Part shown: one piece after another, positions 35,772-44,113 of the stretch
How the letters are laid out: each line of letters opens with the position of its first letter
How positions within the stretch are numbered: position 1 is the first letter of the stretch
Source: an uncultured Acidimicrobiales bacterium
Lineage (GTDB): Bacteria; Actinomycetota; Acidimicrobiia; Acidimicrobiales; SZUA-35
Direction: 5' to 3'
Length of the DNA: 64,000 nt
Assembly (NCBI GenBank): GCA_938002965.1
Contig: CALKZY010000002.1
Span: forward strand, 90,518 to 154,517
The notes under the pieces: generated by a model
Told to the model about the DNA's origin: nothing
The model's database searches: none
The model's input: only the letters and a program-made list of their open reading frames with translations
Translations under genes and position numbers: made by a program

Positions 35772-35777
35772 ATCCTA
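35772..35777 (-). promoter_or_regulatory. -10 box for leaderless arsC-like selenoprotein gene
   Basis: TAGGAT on the minus strand, 6 nt before the ATG at 35765. This supports translation starting upstream of the TGA. Confidence 0.6.
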
Positions 35778-35809
35778 GACGGCCTGGCTGACTCTGCCGT
35801 CCCGAGTCG

Positions 35810-36979
35810 CTACTGTTCGTTACCCAGGTGACTCAACCGGGTAGCAAAATCATCGATTTGGTTTGGTTCCAGGTTGGCGTAGCTAAAGCGGATCCATCCG
35901 TCGTCGGTGGGGGTGAAAGCCGATCCGGGGATGGCGACGATGCCGTGTTCGAGTACCAGTCGGCGAATCACCTCGTCTGTGGTGAGAGTCTTGTCCCCCG
36001 AGCCCTCGGCCGTGAACGGATGCCGAACCCAACCGAAGTAAGCTCCGGCGCTGGCTAGCTGAAACCCACCGGGTTGAGGCCGCATAGCTTCGATGAAATG
36101 GGTCAGAGCGACGTTGATCCGATCGACCTGTTCCTGTCTCCACCCACGCGCCTGGTTGAGGCCGACCGCAGCTGCCTCTTGACCGATGCGCGGCGCGCAT
36201 ATTTGAACGCAGTCGACGAACTTCAGCACCTCGACCTTCAAGGCCTCGCTCGACACAATGGCGCCTACTCGGTAGCCGGGTATGGCCAGATCTTTCGAAA
36301 AGCTGTGGAGCGAGATGACCGTATCGCCCCAGTTTGGATCGTCGAAGAGAGTGTGAGGCGGATCGCTGACGGTTCTGAAATTTCGGTAGGTCTCGTCGAG
36401 AATGAGTGCGATGTCGTGACGGCGGCACAGGTCATGCAGGTCTTGAATCACTTCTGGCTCGACGGTGACGCCGGTCGGGTTACCCGGGGTCACGAGTACC
36501 AGAGCTCGGGTCCGTTCGTTGACAAGCTGCTCCGCCGCGTCAACGTCCAGATGATGCAGGTAGCGAGGAACGATCCCGTCCAGTTTCAGCCACATGTCGT
36601 GGTTGAAGTAGTACGGCACTGGGAGGATCACTTCGCTTCCCGGCTCGGCGACAGTGGAAACAGCCGTACAGAACGCCTGGTTGCAACCGCCCGTCGGAAG
36701 GATGCGCTCACCGCCGATCTCGGCCCCGTACGAGCGTTTGAGTTCGTCGGAGAAGGCATCGAGAAGTACCGGGAGACCTGGAGGTGGAGCGTAGCGGCCA
36801 CCATCGCCCTCGGCGGCAACCTCAGCGATGCGTTGGGCGATCACCGGAGCCGTGGGGTATCCGGGCGCCGCCTGGGAGAGGTCGAGCAGTGGTGGTCCGC
36901 CTGAACGTTCGCTAACCCAGCGATGGGCCTCCGCAATTGGCGAGGTGGGGACGCTTAAGGTTCTTGATCGAAGTTGCAT
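35810..36979 (-). CDS. Class I/II PLP-dependent aminotransferase
   Basis: 389 aa. Fold type I motifs: LDLSQAAPGYPTAP at the substrate-entry segment, LVTPGNPTGV, ILDETYRNF (Asp for the pyridine N, Tyr), SFSKDLAIPGYRVG with the Schiff-base Lys, and C-terminal IRFSYAN with the carboxylate-binding Arg. Substrate specificity (aspartate, alanine or aromatic) is not clear. The promoter may lie in the 67-bp gap to the upstream gene, which holds a hairpin. Confidence 0.93.
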   Translation of the reverse strand: MQLRSRTLSVPTSPIAEAHRWVSERSGGPPLLDLSQAAPGYPTAPVIAQRIAEVAAEGDGGRYAPPPGLPVLLDAFSDELKRSYGAEIGGERILPTGGCNQAFCTAVSTVAEPGSEVILPVPYYFNHDMWLKLDGIVPRYLHHLDVDAAEQLVNERTRALVLVTPGNPTGVTVEPEVIQDLHDLCRRHDIALILDETYRNFRTVSDPPHTLFDDPNWGDTVISLHSFSKDLAIPGYRVGAIVSSEALKVEVLKFVDCVQICAPRIGQEAAAVGLNQARGWRQEQVDRINVALTHFIEAMRPQPGGFQLASAGAYFGWVRHPFTAEGSGDKTLTTDEVIRRLVLEHGIVAIPGSAFTPTDDGWIRFSYANLEPNQIDDFATRLSHLGNEQ

Positions 36980-37020
36980 GTGGGTTCAGGAGTCCTGGCT
37001 GGTTCACGAGCCTTGCGGTT

Positions 37021-37036
37021 ACTAGGGAAACCTAGT
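37021..37036. repeat. Inverted repeat with GAAA loop
   Basis: ACTAGG-GAAA-CCTAGT, a perfect 6-bp stem with a GNRA-type loop, followed by a second short dyad GTTCT-CT-AGAAC. Both lie between two minus-strand genes and may be a weak terminator or an operator. Confidence 0.35.
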
Positions 37037-37046
37037 GGTCGGTTCT

Positions 37047-38003
37047 CTAGAACAGGGAACCTTGGAGGGCGATTTCATCGGTATCGAAGTGGCCGACCTC
37101 CTGCTCGACACCAAACAATTGCCCGAGATCAACAGCCAACACGTCATCGGTGGCGTTCGGGACCGCGGCCGCAACTCTCCCACACAGATCAACGATTTGC
37201 AGGTCGTGGGCGCCCTGATCGAGGCGGTGTGGGTAGGGATGGAGCTTGCCTGCGAACGGGCCTGACATTGCCTCTTGGTTTTCCCACCTTCGAGTTTCGA
37301 CGTCAGCCAACGTCAGTTGATCGAAGTCCGGCAACGCCCGCACGTCTCGAGTTGCAGCCGACAGTTTTGCCGCCAGCGTCGCATCGTCAACCGGGCGGGT
37401 AAGGCCCGACATCTTACGGGAGGTCGAAACCGACTGTGGTACGCCGAGGTGGTTGGTTACCGCGTCTTCAAGAATGCGAATGTCGTAGCCGTCTGATGTT
37501 CTGGCCACGACCGATGCCAGCCAGGCCCCTTGTTCGGTCAGCCGTTCCTCCGTGCGCCACGAGCTCGACGTGCCGACCTTGATCGAGCCGTCTCGGAAGG
37601 CGGCAAGGTACAAGTCGTTGGGTTGGTCTAGATGCCGGCGAACCTCGGGGTCGATTGCGACCGGATCTCGGTTATGGGCGTGATGCAGGCTTGAGGCGTG
37701 CAGTGCTTCGCTGACCGAACACCGAGCACATCTCTTGGAACCTCGCTGAACCGGGCTGTCGCATGCGGTTACCGATCCGCCCGATCCTAGGCAGTGGCGA
37801 GGCCTACCGTTGACAATTCGATAGGCCAGCTCCAGTCCTCGCAGCGAGGCGTCGACTACATCGCCGGGTTCCTGGGAGCCGCTGTCGCCGGTCGGGAGCC
37901 TACGGATGCGAGCGGCTGGTTCACCGCTTGACCATGACAAAGAGAGCATGACTCGTCGGTCGCCGATGTTGTCATTCGAACTGTCGACTGGGCCCGGAGT
38001 CAC
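37047..38003 (-). CDS. DUF2797 family protein
   Basis: 318 aa from the GTG at 38003, chosen because TACGCT ends 7 nt upstream; longer in-frame starts exist up to 38204 but would run across the dinB-like promoter. The core LYLAAFRDGSIKVGTSSSWRTEERLTEQGA is the DUF2797 signature. Upstream of it CLGSGGSVTACDSPVQRGSKRCARC carries a four-Cys cluster suited to zinc. Function of the family is unknown. Confidence 0.78.
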   Translation of the reverse strand: MTPGPVDSSNDNIGDRRVMLSLSWSSGEPAARIRRLPTGDSGSQEPGDVVDASLRGLELAYRIVNGRPRHCLGSGGSVTACDSPVQRGSKRCARCSVSEALHASSLHHAHNRDPVAIDPEVRRHLDQPNDLYLAAFRDGSIKVGTSSSWRTEERLTEQGAWLASVVARTSDGYDIRILEDAVTNHLGVPQSVSTSRKMSGLTRPVDDATLAAKLSAATRDVRALPDFDQLTLADVETRRWENQEAMSGPFAGKLHPYPHRLDQGAHDLQIVDLCGRVAAAVPNATDDVLAVDLGQLFGVEQEVGHFDTDEIALQGSLF

Positions 38004-38010
38004 GTCATCT

Positions 38011-38016
38011 AGCGTA
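38011..38016 (-). promoter_or_regulatory. -10 box for leaderless DUF2797 gene
   Basis: TACGCT on the minus strand, 7 nt before the GTG at 38003. Confidence 0.5.
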
Positions 38017-38098
38017 CGCGGCCGGGCCGACCATGGCAGGGCCCTCGGCGCAGCCGCCACCACAGCCATAGGCACCTGACGGTGCAGCCTGTCTCGGG

Positions 38099-38104
38099 TA
38101 GTCT
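38099..38104 (+). promoter_or_regulatory. -10 box for leaderless dinB-like gene
   Basis: TAGTCT, 6 nt before the ATG at 38111. Confidence 0.6.
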
Positions 38105-38110
38105 CAAGCC

Positions 38111-38680
38111 ATGGAACATCCGGAACCCGATACCAAGAACTGGACCTGGGTCCTAGAGCGGGCCTGTCCCGAATGCGGATTCGATGGTTCAAACACCGAA
38201 CCATCCACGGTGGCAGCCCAAGTGCGGGCCAACGCTGCCGCTTGGCGCAACGTCTTGAAGCGGGGGGACCGGGTAGTGCAACGACCCCCGACTCCGCCTG
38301 GTGTCGGCCCTATATGGTCGGCGCTCGAATACGGAGCACACGTTCGTGACGTGTACTCCTTGGCCGTCGAACGACTGACGCTGATGCTCAAGAAGGACGC
38401 GCCGCTGTTCGCCGATTGGGATCAAGATGCAACGGCCATCGAGGAGGACTACGCCAACTCCGATGTAAACAAGGTCTCCTACGACCTGGCGGTCAACGCC
38501 GGAAAGTTCGCTGACCTGCTGGACAAAGTGCGAGGCGATCAGTGGGAGCGAACCGGCATGCGCTCCGACGGCTCGGGCTTCACGGTTGCTACCTTTGCCG
38601 TCTACTTGCTACACGACCCGGTTCACCATCTGGCCGACGTGGAGCGAGGGTTCGAAGCGCTGGCCGAAGCCGACAACTAA
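38111..38680 (+). CDS. DinB-like domain protein
   Basis: 189 aa four-helix-bundle protein. His in ALEYGAHVRDVY and the pair in LLHDPVHHLADVERG match the three-His metal site of DinB/YfiT-like enzymes. An N-terminal ACPECGFDG adds a CxxC. Members include thiol-dependent transferases (bacillithiol, mycothiol), so a mycothiol-dependent role is possible in an actinobacterium but unproven. Confidence 0.85.
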   Translation: MEHPEPDTKNWTWVLERACPECGFDGSNTEPSTVAAQVRANAAAWRNVLKRGDRVVQRPPTPPGVGPIWSALEYGAHVRDVYSLAVERLTLMLKKDAPLFADWDQDATAIEEDYANSDVNKVSYDLAVNAGKFADLLDKVRGDQWERTGMRSDGSGFTVATFAVYLLHDPVHHLADVERGFEALAEADN

Positions 38681-38721
38681 TCCACTACTACGACATAACC
38701 CGACCAGGAGACGCCTAGGCA

Positions 38722-40002
38722 ATGACTACTCCTCCATCAGCCGCTACGAGGCCGGCTGAGCTGAGAATCGATGGAGATCGTCTACTTCGTCGTCTCACCG
38801 AGCTGTCCGACATCGGTTCGATCCCCGAGACAACCGGTTCTTCCCGGTTGGCGTTCACCGATGCTGACAAACAAGGCCGGGACCTGGTTGTCACTTGGAT
38901 GCAAGAGCTGGGGCTTGAGGTCACGGTTGACGGAATTGGCAATGTCATCGGGGTGTGGACACCTGATGGCATGGACCCGGAGCACGCGGCCCTGGCTCCG
39001 GTGATGACCGGGTCACACATCGATACGGTCAGAACCGGCGGTCGCTACGACGGAAACTTGGGTGTGCTGGGCGGACTTGAGGTTATCGAGACCCTGGCGA
39101 CAGTCGGGTTCATTCCCCCCAGGCCATTGGCTGTGGCCTTCTTTTCCAACGAGGAGGGAGCCCGATTTCCGCCGGACATGATGGGTTCGCTGGTCTACGT
39201 CGGTGGTCTTGGCTTGGAGCAGGCATACCAGACTGTCGGTATCGACGGCGCAACCGTTGGCGACGAGCTCTCCCGAATTGGCTACCTCGGACCCGGCGGT
39301 TGTCCCGGTCTGGTACCCCATGCCTTTGTTGAGGTGCACATCGAACAGGGGCCGGTGTTGGAAGAGGCCGGCTTCGACATCGGAGCGGTGGAGAGCGTCC
39401 AGGGCATCTCGTGGACCGAAATCACCATCGAAGGCCAGTCAAACCACGCTGGCACCACACCAATGCGTCTCCGGCACGACCCCGGTTTCGTGGCGGCAGA
39501 GATCACGTCATTTGTTCGGCGGATGGTTACCGAGCTTGGTCACTCACAAGTCGGGACTGTGGGAATGGTTGAGCTACATCCCAACTTGGTCAACGTCGTG
39601 GCGGCATCGGCCAAGCTCACAGTCGATCTCCGCAACACTGACAACGAGGTACTGCTCGAAGCCGAACGTCGGCTCCACTCGTGCATCGAGCAGTTGGCTG
39701 AGGCTGAGGGAGTCCGAATTTCCACCCGTTCCCTGGCCAGGTTTGATCCGGTCATCTTCGACTCCTCCGTTGTCGACCGGGTGGAACTAACGGCTAAGCA
39801 TCTGGGCGCTATGACGCTGCGAATGCCATCGGGGGCGGGGCACGACGCTCAGATGATGGCTCGGGTTTGTCCCACAGCCATGATCTTTACCCCAAGCCAC
39901 AAGGGCATCAGCCACAACCCGGCTGAACATACTGACCAACACCACCTCGAGCTCGGTGTGAACACGCTGTTGGGCGTCATGGTTGGCCTAGCTGAGAGCT
40001 AG
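38722..40002 (+). CDS. M20-family amidohydrolase (allantoate / N-carbamoyl-amino-acid type)
   Basis: 426 aa. Metal-binding motifs GSHIDTVRTGGRYDGNLGVL and FSNEEGARF, dimerisation-domain motif SNHAGTTPM and C-terminal GAGHDAQMMA with PSHKGISHNPAEHT mark the allantoate amidohydrolase / hydantoinase C group. Products are carbamate or ammonia plus an amino acid; with the xdh-like genes in the same window, ureide catabolism is a reasonable guess. AGGAG lies 11 nt before the ATG. The 3' end overlaps the convergent gene by 26 bp. Confidence 0.92.
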   Translation: MTTPPSAATRPAELRIDGDRLLRRLTELSDIGSIPETTGSSRLAFTDADKQGRDLVVTWMQELGLEVTVDGIGNVIGVWTPDGMDPEHAALAPVMTGSHIDTVRTGGRYDGNLGVLGGLEVIETLATVGFIPPRPLAVAFFSNEEGARFPPDMMGSLVYVGGLGLEQAYQTVGIDGATVGDELSRIGYLGPGGCPGLVPHAFVEVHIEQGPVLEEAGFDIGAVESVQGISWTEITIEGQSNHAGTTPMRLRHDPGFVAAEITSFVRRMVTELGHSQVGTVGMVELHPNLVNVVAASAKLTVDLRNTDNEVLLEAERRLHSCIEQLAEAEGVRISTRSLARFDPVIFDSSVVDRVELTAKHLGAMTLRMPSGAGHDAQMMARVCPTAMIFTPSHKGISHNPAEHTDQHHLELGVNTLLGVMVGLAES

Positions 40003-41080
40003 TTGTCGCTACCACCAACATTGCCGGCAGCCCGAGGCCGGTAGGCAGGACGTAACTTGCCGCCCGGAACAGGGCCACCGCTAAAACCACTGCCGCTACA
40101 GGAGCGTCGGACACCAGATCGACTGCACCGATAAGGCTTACCTCGGCCACGCCGAGCGCCCCAGGGGTCAGCGGGACAGCCGTCACCAGCCGAGCGAAGC
40201 TGAAGGCCGTCAACCCGGCCGCCCAACCAACCGATGAGTCAGCCACGCCTGCGACTCTCAACGACAGCATCAGCAGAACAAACAAGTTGGCGTGCCCAAC
40301 GAGAACCGTGGCGATCAGCAGCGCTCCCCGGTCGCTGAGAAGACGTCTGGTGTCAGTGCGCAGATTCTCCAATCGTGCTGGCCAATCGATCACCGCAGTG
40401 CCTCGTCGGGAGAGAATCGGATTGATCACTCGGTTGGCGAGCCGACCTGAGGTGTCGGCCAAGCGCTTCCCGGCTTGGCCATCGGCCAAAACGATGGCAG
40501 CCAGCCCGGCGGCCAGGGTGAACAAGATGGCGGCAATCACTGCCGACTGAAGAACCAGCGCCCGCGACACCGAACCGCCTTCGGAGAGCTGACGCTGTTC
40601 GCTTAGCATCCACAAGACGGCGGGAAGAGGAACACCGAGCTTCACCAGCTGGTCGAAAACGCCGGTAACAACAACCGATCGACCGACCTCATCGGTGGTG
40701 AAACCGAGACCGCGATAGGTCGACCAGGCGAGCCCAACGGCACCGGCGCTGCCACCAGGGACGACGTTGGTCACCGTGGTGGTGGCCCAATCAACGGTGA
40801 CGGCATTGTGAAGTCGAAGGCCGGGGAGCGCTGCCATCTGGTTGAGAGACGGAGTCACCAGGTTGCCCAGGATCACGACCGCTAGGACCGCTGTCGTCAT
40901 CGGCGACAGCGATCGACGGGCTGCAGCCAAGGCCGAGGCGATGTCCTCGTAGGGGGCGAATGATGGCACCACCCAGATAAAGCAGATGGCTACAACCGCG
41001 GTGGCGACAATCCAGCGAACACCGCGTTGGCCACTTGATCCGGCAGCTGAAGTATCCGACACCGGTTCGGGGCTGGTCAC
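39977..41080 (-). CDS. UPF0104/LPG-synthase-type membrane protein (flippase-like)
   Basis: 367 aa with about eight membrane helices. The start is the GTG at 41080, which overlaps the VOC stop as GTGA; the frame is open further but into VOC coding sequence. The motif VVPGGSAGAVGLAWSTYRGLG and the C-terminal LTPGALGVAEVSLIGA are the two repeats of the UPF0104/lysylphosphatidylglycerol synthetase membrane domain (AglD-like). A lipid or lipid-linked sugar flippase role is inferred. Confidence 0.88.
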   Translation of the reverse strand: MTSPEPVSDTSAAGSSGQRGVRWIVATAVVAICFIWVVPSFAPYEDIASALAAARRSLSPMTTAVLAVVILGNLVTPSLNQMAALPGLRLHNAVTVDWATTTVTNVVPGGSAGAVGLAWSTYRGLGFTTDEVGRSVVVTGVFDQLVKLGVPLPAVLWMLSEQRQLSEGGSVSRALVLQSAVIAAILFTLAAGLAAIVLADGQAGKRLADTSGRLANRVINPILSRRGTAVIDWPARLENLRTDTRRLLSDRGALLIATVLVGHANLFVLLMLSLRVAGVADSSVGWAAGLTAFSFARLVTAVPLTPGALGVAEVSLIGAVDLVSDAPVAAVVLAVALFRAASYVLPTGLGLPAMLVVATTSSQLGQP

Positions 41081-41583
41081 AGCACCTGTTGACCGTACAT
41101 CTCCCCGAGACTGTCTGCGATTAGTTCCAGGCGCTCGCCGTCCGGGCCCATGAAATAGATGGACGACCGATCCTGGAACACGATGTCGATGCCGGAAGAC
41201 TGCAGTTTGTCTTTCAGATACTGCCAGCGGTCGGGTGACACCGAAATGGCAACATGGTGGAGTCCGCCCAGTACTTCTGCGTAGGGCCCAAGGTCGAGAC
41301 CTGGAAAGTCGAAGAAGGCCAACCCGTTGCCGTTGCCGATGTCGAAAAAGAAGTGGGTTGACCCTTGGTAATCCCGATTCTCGAACAGATCGGTCAGCGG
41401 GAACTCCAGTAGCCCCTGATAAAACTCGATTGTTCGCTCGACATCGGTGCACAATAACGCCATGTGGTGCAGTCCACGAGCTGATGACTTCGGACGATCA
41501 GCTGCGTCCTGCAAATGACGACGTCTGAGTTCAGACCACTCGTCGGTTCGACTCGGTGAACCAGGTGTCGCGCTGTCGGTCAT
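41077..41583 (-). CDS. VOC/glyoxalase-fold protein
   Basis: 168 aa. Two beta-alpha-beta3 units: LHHMALLCTDVERTIEFYQGLL and LHHVAISVSPDRWQYLKDKL, each opening with a possible metal His, and YFMGPDGERLELI with the metal Glu. Substrate unknown. First gene of a pair with the flippase-like gene. Confidence 0.9.
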   Translation of the reverse strand: MTDSATPGSPSRTDEWSELRRRHLQDAADRPKSSARGLHHMALLCTDVERTIEFYQGLLEFPLTDLFENRDYQGSTHFFFDIGNGNGLAFFDFPGLDLGPYAEVLGGLHHVAISVSPDRWQYLKDKLQSSGIDIVFQDRSSIYFMGPDGERLELIADSLGEMYGQQVL

Positions 41584-41589
41584 GGGTCA

Positions 41590-41595
41590 ATCCTA
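41590..41595 (-). promoter_or_regulatory. -10 box for leaderless VOC transcript
   Basis: TAGGAT on the minus strand, 6 nt before the ATG at 41583. Confidence 0.6.
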
Positions 41596-41723
41596 GCTGC
41601 GGTTGATGTTCCTCTTCTCGCCCGGGTGGTCGTTGGTGACGGTGTTGCATCGAGCCTCGCCTGGTGAGCCGAAGTAAGACCGTGCCCCGGCTCTTGGCCT
41701 GGTGCGCTTATGATGAACGTCCT

Positions 41724-43049
41724 ATGGCACAGCCTCATTCGGCACCGCCAGCCACAGCCGGGGGCGTGAATCGTCCACCAGGCGGCGGAGGTGGCGGCGT
41801 GCTCACTACCGATGACCAGGCCCGGGCTCAAGACCTGAGGCGAATGAAGATGGTCGCCACGTCACTCTTCGTGCTGGCGGCGATCGTGTTCTTGGTTGCT
41901 CGAGTCCTGGAGGAGTCGAATCAAACCTGGGGCTACGTTCGGGCAACCGCCGAAGCGGCCATGGTTGGTGCGCTGGCCGATTGGTTTGCGGTAACGGCGT
42001 TGTTCAAGCATCCATTGGGGTTGCCGATACCCCACACCGCAATCATCCAAAAACGCAAGGACGAAATCGGGGCCAGCCTCGGAGGGTTCGTCCGTGACAA
42101 CTTCTTGACTCGAGAGGTCGTCACCGAACGATTGCAAAGCGCCGACCTGGCCAAACGACTCGGCGGTTGGCTAGCTCAACCGGCCAATGCCGAGACCGTT
42201 GGTGAGCAGAGCGCGGCAGTCATTCGCGGTGTCACAGAAGTTCTTCAGGACGAGGTCATTCAGACCGGAATTGATGCTGTCGTCGTCGAGCGGGCGAAGG
42301 CGGTTGAAGTGGCTCCGGTCATGGCTCGTGTTGTCGACGCTGCAGTGGCCGGTGATCATCACCAGTCGATGTTGGAGAATGTTCTCACCGGCCTTGGTGG
42401 CTTCATGGAGGAGAACAGGGAGACACTGAAGAACCGTCTGATCCGGGAGTCTCCATGGTGGGTTCCCGAGCCCATCGATGATGCGGTATTCGACAAGATT
42501 TACACCGCGGTTAGGCGCTTCTTGACTGACATCGGAAGCGACCGCAACCATGAAATGCGGGTCGACATCGACCGCCGAGCCGCTCGGCTGGCCCAAGAGC
42601 TGCGGTCCTTGCCGGAGATGATGGCCCGAGGCGAGCAGCTCAAGCAGGAATTTCTTGATCACCCTGATGTCCGGGCGTGGTCGGCCACGCTGTGGACCAG
42701 GATCAAAGCGGGGCTGCTGGAGGCGGCCGAGTCACCGGACTCGGAGTTGCGGCACCAGCTACACGAGGCCGTTATGGAGGCAGGTCGCTCGCTTGACGCC
42801 GACCCGGAACTGCAGGCCAAGATCGATCGTTGGATCACAGATTCAGTGGGCTATGTCGCCGAGCAGTTCAGAGGCGAAGTCGCTGATTTGATTGCGTCGA
42901 CGGTGCAGCGCTGGGATGCCAAGGAGACGGCCGAACTGCTCGAACTACAAGTTGGCCGAGACCTTCAATTCATTAGGATCAATGGCACTCTGGTCGGTGG
43001 CGTCGCCGGACTTGCCATCTACACGATCTCCGAGTTCTTGATCGGGTGA
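41724..43049 (+). CDS. DUF445 membrane protein
   Basis: 441 aa from the ATG at 41724; the frame is open to 41664 but TATGAT nine bases before 41724 favours the shorter form. After a Pro/Gly-rich start there is a helix (VATSLFVLAAIVFLVARVL), the DUF445 hallmark GALADWFAVTALFKHPLGLPIPHTAIIQKRKDEIG, a long helical cytoplasmic or periplasmic region, and a terminal helix with GVAGLAIYTISEFL. Function of the family is unknown. Confidence 0.92.
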   Translation: MAQPHSAPPATAGGVNRPPGGGGGGVLTTDDQARAQDLRRMKMVATSLFVLAAIVFLVARVLEESNQTWGYVRATAEAAMVGALADWFAVTALFKHPLGLPIPHTAIIQKRKDEIGASLGGFVRDNFLTREVVTERLQSADLAKRLGGWLAQPANAETVGEQSAAVIRGVTEVLQDEVIQTGIDAVVVERAKAVEVAPVMARVVDAAVAGDHHQSMLENVLTGLGGFMEENRETLKNRLIRESPWWVPEPIDDAVFDKIYTAVRRFLTDIGSDRNHEMRVDIDRRAARLAQELRSLPEMMARGEQLKQEFLDHPDVRAWSATLWTRIKAGLLEAAESPDSELRHQLHEAVMEAGRSLDADPELQAKIDRWITDSVGYVAEQFRGEVADLIASTVQRWDAKETAELLELQVGRDLQFIRINGTLVGGVAGLAIYTISEFLIG

Positions 43050-43063
43050 ACCGAAAGACTCGT

Positions 43064-44017
43064 TCACTGCCCAGCTAGATACTTCTCGTCGAGCTTGGTA
43101 GGACCGTATGGCCCACGGGCAGCGAACTGGGCAGCGTCGAAGCCGCCTAGAACCCACTCGAGCAGGCGATAGACGGGAGCACCGTCCATTTCGGTGTCAT
43201 CGGGGAGTAGACCGATGGATTCGGCCAGAAAGGCCAGCACTTCCGACGGCGACTCGCCCTGAGCTTGCCGGTCCGCCAGGCTTACTGCGCCGTGTCGTTT
43301 TGCCAGGCGATTACCGTCGGGGGCCAGTATCAGCGGAACGTGAGCGTATCCGTCCGGGGGAGTCAAGTCGAGAATTTCGTACAGCACGAGTTGACGGCAT
43401 GCCGATTCGATGAGGTCATCTCCTCGGACCACCAACTCGATGTCGGCGGCAGCGTCGTCAAGTACTACGGCCAGGTGATAGGCCGGGGTGCCGTCGTTTC
43501 GCTGCACGACGAAGTCGTCCAACTCGACCTCGGTGTAACCGGTCAAGGCATCGTCGATAGAGCGCACAAGTCCCTGAGCTCGGACCCGTAGCGCGGCCGG
43601 TCGTTGGGCCGCCCGCTCGGCCCGGGAGGACGAATCAAGATTGGCGCAGGTGCCGGGATAGTGATGTCCGGCGTGGGGAGCATTTGGTGCGCTGGCCGCC
43701 TCTCGAATCTCTCGCCGCGAGCAATAGCAGGGGTACACCAGGTCATTGGCGGCCAAGCGGTCCAGGGCTGCGGTGTACACCTCCATCTGGTCGGACTGGC
43801 GAATCACCGGTTCGTCCCACTCCAGGCCGAGGGCTCGAAGATCGTCGGCCTGTGTCTGATAGTGCTCAGCTTTCACCGCTTGGTGGTCGAGGTCCTCGAA
43901 GCGAAGGAGGAACCGTGAGCCGTCCTGGCGTGCGTACAGCCAGGCGATGAGCGCGGTTCTCAAGTTGCCGATGTGGAGTCGGCCGCTCGGGCTTGGGGCA
44001 TAGCGGCCAGATGGCAT
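43064..44017 (-). CDS. gluQ: Glutamyl-Q tRNA(Asp) synthetase
   Basis: 317 aa, a GluRS catalytic core without anticodon-binding domain. HIGH-like HIGN at 15-18 and KMSKS-like LAKRHG near 235; a zinc site of Cys97, Cys99, Tyr120 and Cys124 is typical of GluQ-RS. The enzyme charges glutamate onto queuosine in tRNA(Asp), so the organism is expected to make or salvage queuosine. Confidence 0.92.
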   Translation of the reverse strand: MPSGRYAPSPSGRLHIGNLRTALIAWLYARQDGSRFLLRFEDLDHQAVKAEHYQTQADDLRALGLEWDEPVIRQSDQMEVYTAALDRLAANDLVYPCYCSRREIREAASAPNAPHAGHHYPGTCANLDSSSRAERAAQRPAALRVRAQGLVRSIDDALTGYTEVELDDFVVQRNDGTPAYHLAVVLDDAAADIELVVRGDDLIESACRQLVLYEILDLTPPDGYAHVPLILAPDGNRLAKRHGAVSLADRQAQGESPSEVLAFLAESIGLLPDDTEMDGAPVYRLLEWVLGGFDAAQFAARGPYGPTKLDEKYLAGQ

Positions 44018-44100
44018 ACCAAAACCATTCCGCCCCCGCAGGGCTATGTCAACGACCGTTGATCAGGCCGGGTCGGAGGCCAACGAATTGGGGACCGCAT

Positions 44101-44106
44101 TAGGGT
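44101..44106 (+). promoter_or_regulatory. -10 box for leaderless proA-like gene
   Basis: TAGGGT, 7 nt before the GTG at 44114. Confidence 0.55.
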
Positions 44107-44113
44107 ATGTCGT

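Noticed and set aside
39977..41452. Long version (491 aa) of the flippase-like protein
   Set aside because: The extra N-terminus is Arg/Pro-rich out-of-frame sequence of the VOC gene; GTG 41080 with a 4-nt overlap is the natural start.
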